Below are positions 34,081 to 44,890 of a stretch of DNA of 64,000 bases, piece after piece. Both the position numbers and the translations under genes were made by a program. The notes under the pieces are model-generated. The model saw only the letters and a list, made by a program, of their open reading frames with translations, was not told the origin of the DNA and ran no database searches. Within the stretch, counting starts at the first letter, position 1; each line of letters starts with the position of its first letter. The stretch is from Mercurialis annua (taxonomy: Eukaryota > Streptophyta > Magnoliopsida > Malpighiales > Euphorbiaceae), in the NCBI RefSeq assembly GCF_937616625.2, contig NC_065571.1, positions 41,818,651-41,882,650 on the forward strand. Direction: 5' to 3'.

Positions 34081-35058
34081 TATTATTTTCTAATTCATTT
34101 CATTTCCTGACCAATTAACTGTCATAAAAAAAAGGCAAAACCCATCCTAAGGCCCCTCTATTTTACCATTTTAACTCGAGAAGCCCTTACTCCAAAGTTT
34201 TTCACGGCCGAGTCCTTTTACTTTCAAAAATCGCATTTTTAGGCCCTTATATGGATGGAAATTGGCAAGTGTAATTTACTCTCCGTTAATGAGAGTAGGG
34301 AGAAAAAGAAAGTCAGCAATCAGCCCCAAAAAATTAATAAATTATGACATGTAATTTTTTATTTGCTGATTGTGCACCTTCTTCCTCCCTTCATTTTTTT
34401 CTGAAATTCAATTAAACAGCAGCTACATTTTCTTGCTGAGGCTTATAAGAATCCACAGCTACATTTTTTCTGAATATTATATTTATAATATATATACTTA
34501 TAAGAAATTCATTTGACTGTTTCCCGTGTTTACTATTTATATTTCTGTACACAATTATAGGCGCAATTAGAGAGATTGAGCTCTTTAGATACATGTAAAG
34601 CATAGCTGGTTGAAAAATTGGGCATTTGTCATCAGATATTTGCAAAATAATGATGCAAATGATTAATTTAACCCATTTCAGTTTCTATCCGTTTCTATCA
34701 ATCCATCCATATGGGTTATGTTCAAACTCAATTTTAGCAAATGGGTTGATCTCAGATTTTCAAAATCATGATGCAAATGTTTTGATCTCAGAGCGTGCCG
34801 CGGTGTAAAGAAATCGACGACGGTGTTGACGACGCTATGTTACTAAAGCTTGAAGACCTATTTGTTTATTAAAGAATCCACATTATATTACTTCAATTAG
34901 TTTTATATAAATTCGTTGTTTGAAGTTTGAACTTCCAGTTTTTGTTACAGTAGGAGATGATAAAAAAGAGTCGTTTTGAAGAAGATGGTGAAACATTGAA
35001 TTTGGTCCCTCAAGTTTACTCTTTACTTTTAAAGTGAATTCTGATGTGGCATTATATA

Positions 35059-35341
35059 CTCCCTCCGTCCCAATAGAGTTGTCCACTTTGCCTTTATCAC
35101 ACAGTTTAAGAAAAGTAATTATTGTTTATGGATTTTGTAAAATTTACCTTACTTTTCTTGTCATACCCCTATTTAATATGGGGTCCACTTGCAATTTACT
35201 TTCAATTTACTCATTAGTGGATTTTTAATAGGGGTAATATAGAACAATTGAGTGTAAAAGTTAATTATTTTTTGAAAGTGGACAAGAGTTTTGGGACAAA
35301 TTTTTTTCTCAAAGTGGACAACTCTATTGGGACGGAGGGAG
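35059..35341. mobile_element. Stowaway-type (Tc1/mariner) MITE, copy 2
   Basis: Ends CTCCCTCCGTCCCAATAG and TATTGGGACGGAGGGAG are near-perfect inverted repeats, with TA on both sides. Reverse-oriented relative to 24904-25175. Better-preserved ends than copy 1. Confidence 0.93.
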
Positions 35342-35498
35342 TAACACTTTATTTTACATATTTTTATTTTATTTGACGGCAAATTCTGTAGTTAACGGCG
35401 AGTGTGATACACTGCCAATTTCCATAAACGTAAGGGTCTAAAAATGCGATTTTTGAAAATAAAAGGATTCGGCCGTGACGAACTTTGGGGTAGGGACT

Positions 35499-35921
35499 TG
35501 ATAATTGTGAAATTATCAACGACTTCGAGTGACCGGATTTAAGCTCCATTCTTGAGTTCAAGTGATGTAGGTCCGCCTGAGATTAAGAACAAACAAGTCA
35601 GAAGAACGCCGGAGAGGGTCTCCGGACGTTCACTCCGACGAGCAAGTCAGTATTTGTCTTTAAAAGAGTATATTAAAAGTATTATGTGAAAGAGGTGGAA
35701 AGCTTACCCCCCTATTGATGTGTTGTCTTGGCTTATATAGACACATGTTTTGTTGGTTTCTTGGTAAACTAGCAATGTGGGATAGAAATAGCATTTCTAT
35801 GTATGTTTATATGGAGACTCATCTTGGTATTTATGCTTATCAATGCTAGGTAATCAGTGTTGCTCTTTAGTAGAATTGGTCTCTTAGGTGATTTGCGGTA
35901 ATACCATCTATATTGTTATCA
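35499..35921 (-). repeat. 3' LTR of the satellite-filled retrotransposon
   Basis: 423 bp. It starts TGATAATTGTGAAATTATCA (itself a near-palindrome) and ends TTGTTATCA on the plus strand. It contains GGCTTATATAGACAC, a possible TATA region in plus reading. It is nearly identical to 40590-41012: GATGTAGG here versus GACGTAGG, and AGTAGAATT versus AGTAAAATT. Confidence 0.95.
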
Positions 35922-36048
35922 CAAGTCCCCCCTCGAGTATGTCGGATATTTATGTCCGAGGTATATGGCTTAGCTAGGAGATAAGCAACAGCTTAGGTAA
36001 ATAACTGTAAGTTCTATGGCTTAACTAGGCGATATGCAATAGCTCAGC

Positions 36049-39000
36049 TCGGCCATTAGCGATGACTTATGGAAATGTTCCTGAGCAAGTGCTTAGGTCA
36101 GCCATAAGAAAGAGCTTATGGAATTTTTCCTGAGCAAGCGCTCAGGTCGTCCATAAGCAAGAGCTTATGGAAGTTTTCCTGAGCAAGCGCTCAGGTCGGC
36201 CATAAGCGATGGCTTATGAGAATTTTCCTCACCAAGTGCTCAACTCAGCCATAAGCGATGGCTTATGGAAATTTTGGTGAGCAATGGCTCAACTCGACCA
36301 TAAGCTATGGCTTATGGAAATTTTGGTGAGCAATGGCTCATCTCGGCCATAAGCTATGGCTTATGGAAATTTGGTGAGCAATTGCTCATCTCGGCCATAA
36401 GCTATGGCTTATGGAAATTTTTGGTGAGCAATTGCTCAACTCGGTCATAAGCTATGGCTTATGGAAATTTTGGTGAGCAATGGCTCAACTCGGCCATAAG
36501 CTATGGCATATGGAATTTTTCGTGAGCAATGGCTCATCTCGGCCATAAGCTATGGCTTATGGAAATTTTGGTGAGCAATTGCTCAACTCGGCCATAAGCT
36601 ATGGCTTATGAAAATTTTGGTGAGCAATGGCTCAACTCGGCCATAAGTAAGAGCTTATGGAAATTTTGGTTAGCAATACCTCAACTCGGCCATAAGCTAT
36701 GGCTTATGGAAATTTTGGTGAGCAATTGCTCATCTCGGCCATAAGCTATGGCTTATGGAAATTTTCGTAAGCAATGGCTCAACTAGGCCATAAGCTATGG
36801 CTTATGGAAATTTTGGTGAGCAATTGCTCATCTCGGCCATAAGCTATGGCTTATGGAAATTTTCGTGAGCAATGGCTCAACTCGGCCATAAGCTATGGCT
36901 TATGGAAATTTTCGTGAGCAATGGCTCATCTCGGCCATAAGCAAGAGCTTATGGAAATTTCGGTGAGCAATGGCTCATCTCGGCCATAAGCTATGGCTTA
37001 TGGAAATTTTCGTGAGCAATGGCTCATCTCGGCCATAAGTAAGAGCTTATGGATATTTTGGTGAGCAATTGCTCAACTCGGCCATAAGCTATGGCTTATG
37101 GAAATTTTGGTGAGCAATTGCTCAACTCGGCCATAAGCTATGGCTTATGGAAATTTTCGTGAGCCATAGCTCAACTCGGCCATAAGCTATGGCTTATGAA
37201 ATTTTGGTGAGCAATGGCTCATCTCGGCCATAAGCTATGGCTTATGTAAATTTGGTGAGCAATTGCTCAACTCGGCCATAAGTAAGAGCTTATGGAAATT
37301 TTGGTGAGCAATTGCTCAACTCGGCCATAAGCTATGGCTTATGGAAATTTTGGTGAGCAATTGCTCAACTCGGCCATAAGCTATGGCTTATGAAAATTTT
37401 GGTGAGCAATTGCTCATCTCGGCCATAAGCTATGGCTTATGGAAATTTTCGTGAGCAATGATATGGCTTATGGAAATTTTCGTGAGCAATGGCTCATCTC
37501 GGCCATAAGCAAGAGCTTATGGAAATTTCGGTGAGCAATGGCTCATCTCGGCCATAAGCTATGGCTTATGGAAATTTTCGTGAGCAATGGCTCATCTCGG
37601 CCATAAGTAAGAGCTTATGGAAATTTTGGTGAGCAATTGCTCAACTCGGCCATAAGCTATGGCTTATGGAAATTTTGGTGAGCAATTGCTCGACTCGGCC
37701 ATAAGCTATGGCTTATGAAAATTTGGTGAGCAATTGCTCATCTCGGCCATAAGCTATGGCTTATGGAAATTTTGGTGAGCAATTGCTCAACTCGGTCATA
37801 AGCTATGGCTTATGGAAATTTTGGTGAGCAATGGCTTAACTCGGCCATAAGCTATGGCTTATGGAAATTTTCGTGAGCAATGGCTCATCTCGGCCATAAG
37901 CTATGGCTTATGGAAATTTTGGTGAGCAATTGCTCAACTCGGCCATAAGCTATGGCTTATGAAAATTTTGGTGAGGAATTGCTCAACTCGGCCATAAGCT
38001 ATGGATTATGAAAATTTTGGTGAGCAATGGCTCAACTCGGCCATAAGTAAGAGCTTATGGAAATTTTGGTTAGCAATGGCTCAACTCGGCCATAAGCTAT
38101 GGCTTATGGAAATTTTGGTGAGCAATTGCTCATCTCGGCCATAAGCTATGGCTTATGGAAATTTTCGTAAGCAATGGCTCAACTCGGCCATAAGCTATGG
38201 CTTATGGAAATTTTGGTGAGCAATTGCTCATCTCGGCCGTAAGCTATGGCTTATGGAAATTTTCGTGAGCAATGGCTCAACTCGGCCATAAGCTATGGCT
38301 TATAGAAATTTTGGTGAGCAATGGCTCATCTTGGCCATAAGCTATGGCTTATGGAAATTTTGTGAGCAATTGCTCATCTCGGCCATAAGCTATGACTTAT
38401 GGAAATTTGGTGAGCAATTGCTCATCTCGGCCATAAGCTATGGCTTATGTAAATTTGGTGAGCAATTGCTCAACTCGGCCATAAGCTATGGCTTATGGAA
38501 ATTTTGGTGAGCAATGGCTCATCTCGGCCATAAGCTATGGCTTATGAGCAATGGCTCATCTCGGCCATAAGCTATGGCTTATGTAAATTTGGTGAGCAAT
38601 TGCTCATCTCGGCCATAAGCTATGGCATATGGAAATTTTCGTAAGCAATGGCTCAACTCGGCCATAAGCTATGGCTTATGGAAATTTTTTTGAGCAATTG
38701 CTCATCTCGGCCGTAAGCTATGGCTTATGGAAATTTTCGTGAGCAATGGCTCAACTCGGCCATAAGCTATGGCTTATAGAAATTTTGGTGAGCAATGGCT
38801 CATCTCGGCCATAAGCTATGGCTTATGGAAATTTTGTGAGCAATTGCTCATCTCGGCCATAAGCTATGGCTTATGGAAATTTGGTGAGCAATTGCTCATC
38901 TCGGCCATAAGCTATGGCTTATGTAAATTTGGTGAGCAATTGCTCAACTCGGCCATAAGCTATGGCTTATGGAAATTTTGGTGAGCAATGGCTCATCTCG

Positions 39001-40310
39001 GCCATAAGCTATGGCTTATGAGCAATTGCTCATCTCGGCCATAAGCTATGGCTTATGTAAATTTGGTGAGCAATTGCTCAACTCGGCCATAAGCTATGGC
39101 TTATGGAAATTTTCGTAAGCAATGGCTCAACTCGGCCATAAGCTATGGCTTATGGAAATTTTGGTGAGCAATTGCTCATCTCGGCCGTAAGCTATGGCTT
39201 ATGGAAATTTTCGTGAGCAATGGCTCAACTCGGCCATAAGCTATGGCTTATAGAAATTTTGGTGAGCAATGGCTCATCTCGGCCATAAGCTATGGCTTAT
39301 GGAAATTTTGTGAGCAATTGCTCATCTCGGCCATAAGCTATGGCTTATGGAAATTTTGTGAGCAATTGCTCATCTCGGCCATAAGCTATGGCTTATGTAA
39401 ATTTGGTGAGCAATTGCTCAACTCGGCCATAAGCTATGGCTTATGGAAATTTTGGTGAGCAATTGCTCAACTCGGCCATAAGCTATGACTTATGGAAATT
39501 TTGGTGAGCCATAGCTCAACTCGGCCATAAGCTATGGCTTATGGAAATTTTGGTGAGCAATGGCTCATCTCGGCTATAAGCTATGGCTTATGGAAATTTT
39601 CGTGAGCAATGGCTCATCTCGGCCATAAGTAAGAGCTTATGGAAATTTTGGTGAGCAATTGCTCAACTCGGCCATAAGCTATGGCTTATTGAAATTTTGG
39701 TGAGCAATTGCTCAACTCGGCCATAAGCTATGGCTTATGGAAATTTTGGTGAGCAATGGCTCATCTCGGCCATAAGCTATGGCTTATGGAAATTTTCATG
39801 AGCAATGGCTCATCTCGGCCATAAGATATGGCTTATGGAAATTTTCGTGAGCAATGGCTCATCTCGGCCATAAGCAAGAGCTTATGGAAATTTTGGTGAG
39901 CAATTGCTCAACTCGGCCATAAGCTATGGCTTATGGAAATTTTGGTGAGCAATGGCTCATCTCGGCCATAAGCTATGGCTTATGGAAATTTTCGTGAGCA
40001 ATGGCTCATCTCGGCCATAAGATATGGCTTATGGAAATTTTCGTGAGCAATGGCTCATCTCGGCCATAAGCAAGAGCTTATGGAAATTTTGGTGAGCAAT
40101 GGCTCATCTCGGCCATAAGCTATGGCGTATGGAAATTTTCGTGAGCAATGGCTCATCTCGGCCATAAGCTATGACTTATGGAAATTTTGTGAGCAATTAC
40201 TCATCTCGACCATAAGCTATGGCTTATGGAAATTTGGTGAGCAATTGCTCAACTCGGCCATAAGCTATGGCTTATGGAAATTTTGGTGAGCAATTGCTCA
40301 GTTCTGCTCG
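36049..40310 (-). repeat. 49-bp tandem array, about 85 copies, with two hairpins per unit
   Basis: Typical unit: CGGCCATAAGCTATGGCTTA followed by TGGAAATTTTGGTGAGC and AATTGCTCAACT (49 bp). Each unit has hairpin 1, CCATAAGC-TATG-GCTTATGG, and hairpin 2, TGAGCAATTGCTCA (perfect) or TGAGC-AATG-GCTCA. Common variants keep the arms and change the loop (TATG versus AAGA in hairpin 1). Units at the left edge (36049-36230) are the most divergent, and the middle is homogenised. Some units are 48 bp (TTTGGTG), and a few are truncated. Confidence 0.95.
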
Positions 40311-40570
40311 GTTTATGCTCTGCTCGTTTTTTTTTTTTTTTTTAAGCAATAGCTTATGCTCGGTTTTTTCATTTGAAAAATATTTACACTGGGAGAGCAT
40401 AAAAGGTCATGGTTTATCTCGGCCAAATATGAGAGACAATAGCCAGACTCAGTAAAGCATGAAAGGCTATGGCCTATTTCTGATTTTTTGGAATGGCTTT
40501 GTCTAACTAGTTCTTCTATCTTCGTCGAACAATTGCCTTCAAGGATGACATAATGAATAGAGATGGTGTT

Positions 40571-40587
40571 TCCCACAGACGGCGCCA
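40571..40587 (-). other. Primer-binding site of the satellite-filled retrotransposon
   Basis: On the minus strand TGGCGCCGTCTGTGGGA begins two bases after the 5' LTR, the position and wording of a plant Gypsy-type PBS. It fixes the element's orientation. Confidence 0.8.
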
Positions 40588-40589
40588 AG

Positions 40590-41012
40590 TGATAATTGTG
40601 AAATTATCAACGACTTCGAGTGACCGGATTTAAGCTCCATTCTTGAGTTCAAGTGACGTAGGTCCGCCTGAGATTAAGAACAAACAAGTCAGAAGAACGC
40701 CGGAGAGGGTCTCCGGACGTTCACTCCGACGAGCAAGTCAGTATTTGTCTTTAAAAGAGTATATTAAAAGTATTATGTGAAAGAGGTGGAAAGCTTACCC
40801 CCCTATTGATGTGTTGTCTTGGCTTATATAGACACATGTTTTGTTGGTTTCTTGGTAAACTAGCAATGTGGGATAGAAATAGCATTTCTATGTATGTTTA
40901 TATGGAGACTCATCTTGGTATTTATGCTTATCAATGCTAGGTAATCAGTGTTGCTCTTTAGTAAAATTGGTCTCTTAGGTGATTTGCGGTAATACCATCT
41001 ATATTGTTATCA
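40590..41012 (-). repeat. 5' LTR of the satellite-filled retrotransposon
   Basis: 423 bp, partner of 35499-35921, followed by the second GGACT duplication at 41013-41017. Confidence 0.95.
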
Positions 41013-41369
41013 GGACTTCTCGAGTCAAAATGGTAAAGTAGAGGTGTCTTAGGATGTGTTTTGCCTTAAAAGAATAATATATACCTGTGATTTATTTTAC
41101 ATGCATTATATACTTTTAACTTTGTTTAAAAGAAATATTTTGATTTTAATTTTATTTTTTTGATAATTAAAAAGGAGAAAGCACTTGTGAAAGATATAGC
41201 TCATTGATTAGTTTTTTTGGCTATCAATCACCCATGCCCTGCCGCCTAACAAGGTGTCAGTGTCACACCAACCACCAACAACCAAGGCAAACAGTGGTGC
41301 ATCCGCCATCGACGACCACAACAACAAACTAGCAGTAAGGTATTGTTTCAATCCTTTATTAATCATGTT

Positions 41370-41640
41370 TTTTTTTTTGGCAAAGCAGCAATTGTATTAA
41401 TTTCGGTAAATAGAAGTACATAATGTTTGTGAGAACTAGATAACAAATATTACAATAATAACTCCTAAAAAGGAAGCTTTAAGGACTTTTTAGCCACTTC
41501 ATGGGCCATCCAAGTACACATTCGCTTAACATATGCAAAGTAAGCGAACGGTATAAAATTATGACTTCTATTATTGATGGAATATCTTTCTCGACTTATT
41601 CCAGTGTCTTCGCAACTTCGGGTGATATTATTCCTGAAAG
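41370..41640 (-). pseudogene. LINE 3' end (RNase H C-terminus and tail)
   Basis: On the minus strand: HNFIPFAYFAYVKRMCTWMAHEVAKKSLK resembles the C-terminal 'VRR..N..AH.LAK.SL' part of the LINE RNase H domain. A 3' UTR and an A-run (plus-strand T-run at 41369-41378) follow. Related to 59462-59690. Confidence 0.7.
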
Positions 41641-41770
41641 ACAATAAAAACTACAATAAGTGATAAAACTCAAAATTTTCATACAAATCATACCAATAAG
41701 TGTTACTATATTATAATTGCATCAGAACTTATCTTGAACATTGCAGTAGAGGCCTTCATCAACGTACTTT

Positions 41771-41879
41771 AACCTCACACGGAGTACAATATCCTCACAA
41801 GGAGTATGAAACCTCACAAGGAGTACTTAAACCTCACAAGGAGTACTTTAACCTCACAATGAGTACTTTAACTTCACAA
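41771..41879. repeat. 20-bp tandem repeat, about 5.5 copies
   Basis: Units AACCTCACACGGAGTACAAT, ATCCTCACAAGGAGTATGA, AACCTCACAAGGAGTACTTA, AACCTCACAAGGAGTACTTT, AACCTCACAATGAGTACTTT and a partial AACTTCACAAA. It reads as a repetitive peptide in one frame but looks non-coding. Confidence 0.9.
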
Positions 41880-41889
41880 ATTGATATGA

Positions 41890-42800
41890 CAAAATTTATG
41901 TATAATTAATGAAATCTAAATAGAGTAAAAAATAATATATAAGTATACAAATATTTTTAAAAAATATATGAACAATTTGATAATTTTCAGATTTTTTTAA
42001 AAACAAAAAAAAACTGCCACCATTAGAAACTGCCGCCATTGTGTGTTTAAGAGTGAAATTATAAATCAAAGAAATAAAATCTTTTGTACTTATGATTCAC
42101 TTTGATTTGGTTTATTAAAAAAAAACAGATAATTAAATGAAAAATCATGAAAAGCAACATAATTATTATAAAAAATAAAGAAGAGGCAAGTACCTTTTGT
42201 CGAATAGAGCAAAAACTTACTTGGTATTAAATTTGAACCAAACTTGAAAGTATGAAGAACTTAATTCTTTCACGATTGAACAACCACTATTCTGTTCTTC
42301 TTTTGTTTATGTATGTGTCAAGTAAGGCAGTTTTTCTTTTTGAATTTATTGAATAATATAGACTTGAAAATAAGTTTGATCGAGAAAGTCAATTTTTAAA
42401 AATGTAAAAACTTAAAAATTGGAAATTAAAATCATCAAATAAAGAAACAGTAGTGTTTTTTTATTGAATTGAAAAATAGCTGTTTTAAATTTTCAGCCAT
42501 TCTTTTTCTAGATACTTAAACATGATTTGTTTGATGCAAAGTAAAAATCGTGTGTACTACTTTAATTTTAACACTTATCCAGAAAATTTTGATAACATTC
42601 AATTTTTTCATCAAAATTTACCCTTTAAGGGTATTTTGAAAATCATATTTCTCAAATAACAATCATAAACATACCTTATTGCCTTTGAAGAATTAGTGGA
42701 TCAGCCAGCGGTGTCGAAAGTGAGGAACATGCAACATTATGATGGAGTATTTCATATATTTTTTGCTTTTCAATTCAGTATGTAACAATTAATTAACCAA
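41890..42800. other. AT-rich DNA, no gene seen
   Basis: CGCCACCATT-like words near 42015-42045 may be an edge of a MULE-type element, but no inverted ends were found. Confidence 0.4.
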
Positions 42801-42825
42801 ATTAGAAAAACAAATCCGTTGGTGG

Positions 42826-43080
42826 ATGGCAGGCAGTAAAGGACATGCTACTTCACTATTTGATCCTGTGATGCACGATAATTTCATAAAATTATTATCT
42901 TCTACTGATGGACGTGGCCACGATGAACACCACCGACCGGTTATTCATATTCTCCATGACTTTACTTTCTGGACTGGCGACTGTGAGAACGGACTGGGGC
43001 AGTGTGGACGGACTAGGGCGGCGAAAACGGGTTGTCGGTGTGATGGAGTCTGACGGCGTGGAAGACAAGATGGTGGCGGT
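42826..43080. other. GC-rich island of unknown origin
   Basis: GGATGGCAGGCAGTAAAGG... through GAACGGACTGGGGCAGTG, GGACGGACTAGGGCGGCG to AAGATGGTGGCGGTTTC. Two overlapping frames of 63-75 codons start here, but neither resembles a known protein. The trailing GGTGGCGGT resembles the end of the islands in the MULE-type elements at 25801-26543 and 45735-46580, so this may be a MULE interior whose ends decayed. Confidence 0.4.
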
Positions 43081-43582
43081 TTCTCACAATTACTGCTAAT
43101 TAATTTAAGTTAATTTTTTAAAACTGTTTAGTGTTCTATTAATCATGTTAGATTTGCATTTTTATGTGTTAAGCATTTAAAATATGTTTCAAACAAAATA
43201 AATGGACTTCGATACCATTTTTATGTTAAAACATATGATTTGAATCAAGGTCGAATCAAGATTATAAAAAGTGTTTCAAAGTAGATTAAATGGATTTCGA
43301 GAACATTTTTGTGTTAAAACTTGTTGTGTGAAACTTTTCATTTCTCGATTGTTGTCCATAAGCACAACAATTTGAACAATTCAATTGACAGTTATTTTAA
43401 ATTTTTAATTCTGGTTAACGGAGAACTTATAAGAAAATAATCTGTTAGCATATATTTTAACATCAAAATCTCCTGCAAGTTTTGGCTTCCTTCTCCCCTC
43501 ATTTTACAAATTGCATTTCTTGATCATGGATTTAAGAAGTTTGTTTGAATTTTGAATTGAACTGTCAATATTTGAATGGTAA

Positions 43583-44122
43583 GAGCATCCCCAATGGTGC
43601 TCTTCAAAATAAAGAGCATCTTTTGTAAAATAAAGAGCATCTTAAAGATGAAGAGTGATATTTAAAATTTTACTCCAATGGACTCTTTAATATTAGTCTT
43701 TTATTTTATTTAATTTTAATAAATAATAATTAAATAAAAATATGAAATAATATTAATATTAAATTAATTGACTCTCTAATATTAAATTTTATTTTATTTT
43801 ATTTTCATAAATAAAAATAAAAATAAAAATAAAATATTAAATATTAATAAAATAATTTTTTATTTCAGTTTTTATTCAGTTTTTTACTAAAAGTAAAAAT
43901 ATACTATTTTAAAGTAAAAATAACCACTTTGTTTTTTAAAATTTAAAATTCTACCATTTGAAAAATGAAGTAGAGAGTGAAAATGGCTCTCTACATGTAG
44001 AGAGCCATTTTCACTCTCTACTCTAAATATAAAGAATAGAGAGTCTATTGGACTCTTAATTTATTGTCAAACTCTTTAATTTAAAGAGTTTGACAAATTT
44101 AGAGAGTCCATTGGGGATGCTC
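43583..44122. mobile_element. Tourist-like (PIF/Harbinger) MITE
   Basis: 540 bp. Ends GAGCATCCCCAATGG and CCATTGGGGATGCTC are perfect 15-bp inverted repeats flanked by the 3-bp duplication TAA (43580-43582 and 44123-44125). Repeats of AAAGAGCATCTT near the left, AGAGTTTGACAAATTTAGAGAG near the right. The middle holds a 54-bp perfect palindrome. Confidence 0.88.
43969..44022. repeat. 54-bp perfect palindrome
   Basis: Left arm AGTAGAGAGTGAAAATGG continues CTCTCTACA, and the right arm is its exact reverse complement with no spacer. It sits in the right part of the Tourist-like MITE. Confidence 0.95.
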
Positions 44123-44244
44123 TAACAAGAAAACTTTTATTGTACCACAATGGTTTCTATACGAAAACAAAAACTTATTCTCATTTTTTTACAACTTAAA
44201 TAGTGAATTGTGCAATTAAATAGTAAAATTTATTTTTCGCATTT

Positions 44245-44890
44245 ATTATTATTTTGGCGTGATTTTATATCACTATTTTGGCCTGGAAAACATGGATATT
44301 AGAAAATACAAACACTTCAATATTTTTGCGTTTTCCGTTTCGCAAACTAAAAACTATCGAAAACCTATTCAAAATCTAATCCATTATTATAAAATTTATT
44401 ATTTAAATTACCTACTATATATTTTATGTTTGAATATTTATAGGATTATATTTTTTTTTTAACTCATTCAAGATCTCATCTATTACTAATAAAGTGTATT
44501 ATTCAAATTACCTACAAAATATTCCATTTTTAAATAGTTGTAGAATTACATAATATTTTTGTAATATTTATAAAATATAAACTTCAGTTTTTTTATAATT
44601 TGAAGATTTTATTTGATAAATTTGAATATATTTTAATGATCTATTTCAGTAAATTTCGTAAATATATAAATTAAATTTAGTAAATATAAAATTTGTAACT
44701 TTTTATATTTATAAATATTTTTTATATTTTTATTATTAACATTTTTTTTCATATTTCGTGTCTTTTGTTTTTTTAAATCTCATTTGACCATAACCGTTTT
44801 ATGTCTTTTCTGTATCCGTGCTACCTAGTTTTTGGCGTGATTTTACATCACTATTTTGGCGTGATTTTACATCACTATTTTGGCGTGAGG
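44245..44890. repeat. TTTTGGCGTGATTTTACATCACTA repeats flanking an AT-rich insert
   Basis: The 24-bp word (TTTTGGCGTGATTT-TA-ATCACTA) occurs once near 44250-44276 and twice in tandem at about 44829-44878, with a partial third copy. Between them is an AT-rich block whose ends, CATGGATATTAGAAAA and the reverse complement CACGGATACAGAAAA, are similar inverted repeats. It may be a hAT-type MITE inserted in a tandem repeat. Confidence 0.5.

Larger units (their letters stand above)
35499..41012 (-). mobile_element. Young non-autonomous LTR retrotransposon filled by a hairpin satellite
   Basis: Two 423-bp LTRs (TG...CA) with only about two differences, and perfect 5-bp duplications GGACT (35494-35498 and 41013-41017). 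A PBS and PPT read on the minus strand (TGGCGCCGTCTGTGGG next to the right LTR; GAGGGGGGACTT next to the left LTR). There is no gag, protease, integrase, RT or RNase H, so any mobility must have used another element's proteins. The 4.67-kb interior is nearly all a 49-bp tandem array (36049-40310) with short unique ends. The PBS wording suggests a Ty3/Gypsy-type helper (inference). Confidence 0.92.
34134..41065. mobile_element. MULE-type element interrupted by an LTR retrotransposon and a Stowaway MITE
   Basis: Left end GGCAAAACCCATCCTAAG..., right reverse complement GGCAAAACACATCCTAAGAC..., with TTTACCATTTT.ACTCGAGAAG in both. Flanks TAAAAAAAA and TTAAAAGAA are 7/9 similar. Inner arms also match (TTTCAAAAATCGCATTTTTA, CGGCCG). 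Without the insertions it would be about 1.1 kb. The LTR element entered exactly within the right arm (GGACT). Confidence 0.72.

Noticed and set aside
38295..39458. Three 71-codon frames encoding repeated ISAISYGLWKFGEQLL-type peptides
   Set aside because: They arise where several units are 48 bp long, which keeps one frame open. They are a by-product of the satellite and have no start context or domain.
36049..40310. CRISPR-like array of regular repeats
   Set aside because: The repeats are head-to-tail with no unique spacers, lie between plant LTRs, and no cas genes are present.
42826..43099. Genuine small protein genes in the GC island
   Set aside because: Two overlapping frames exist, but neither has a plausible domain, and the tract resembles the interiors of MULE-type elements nearby.
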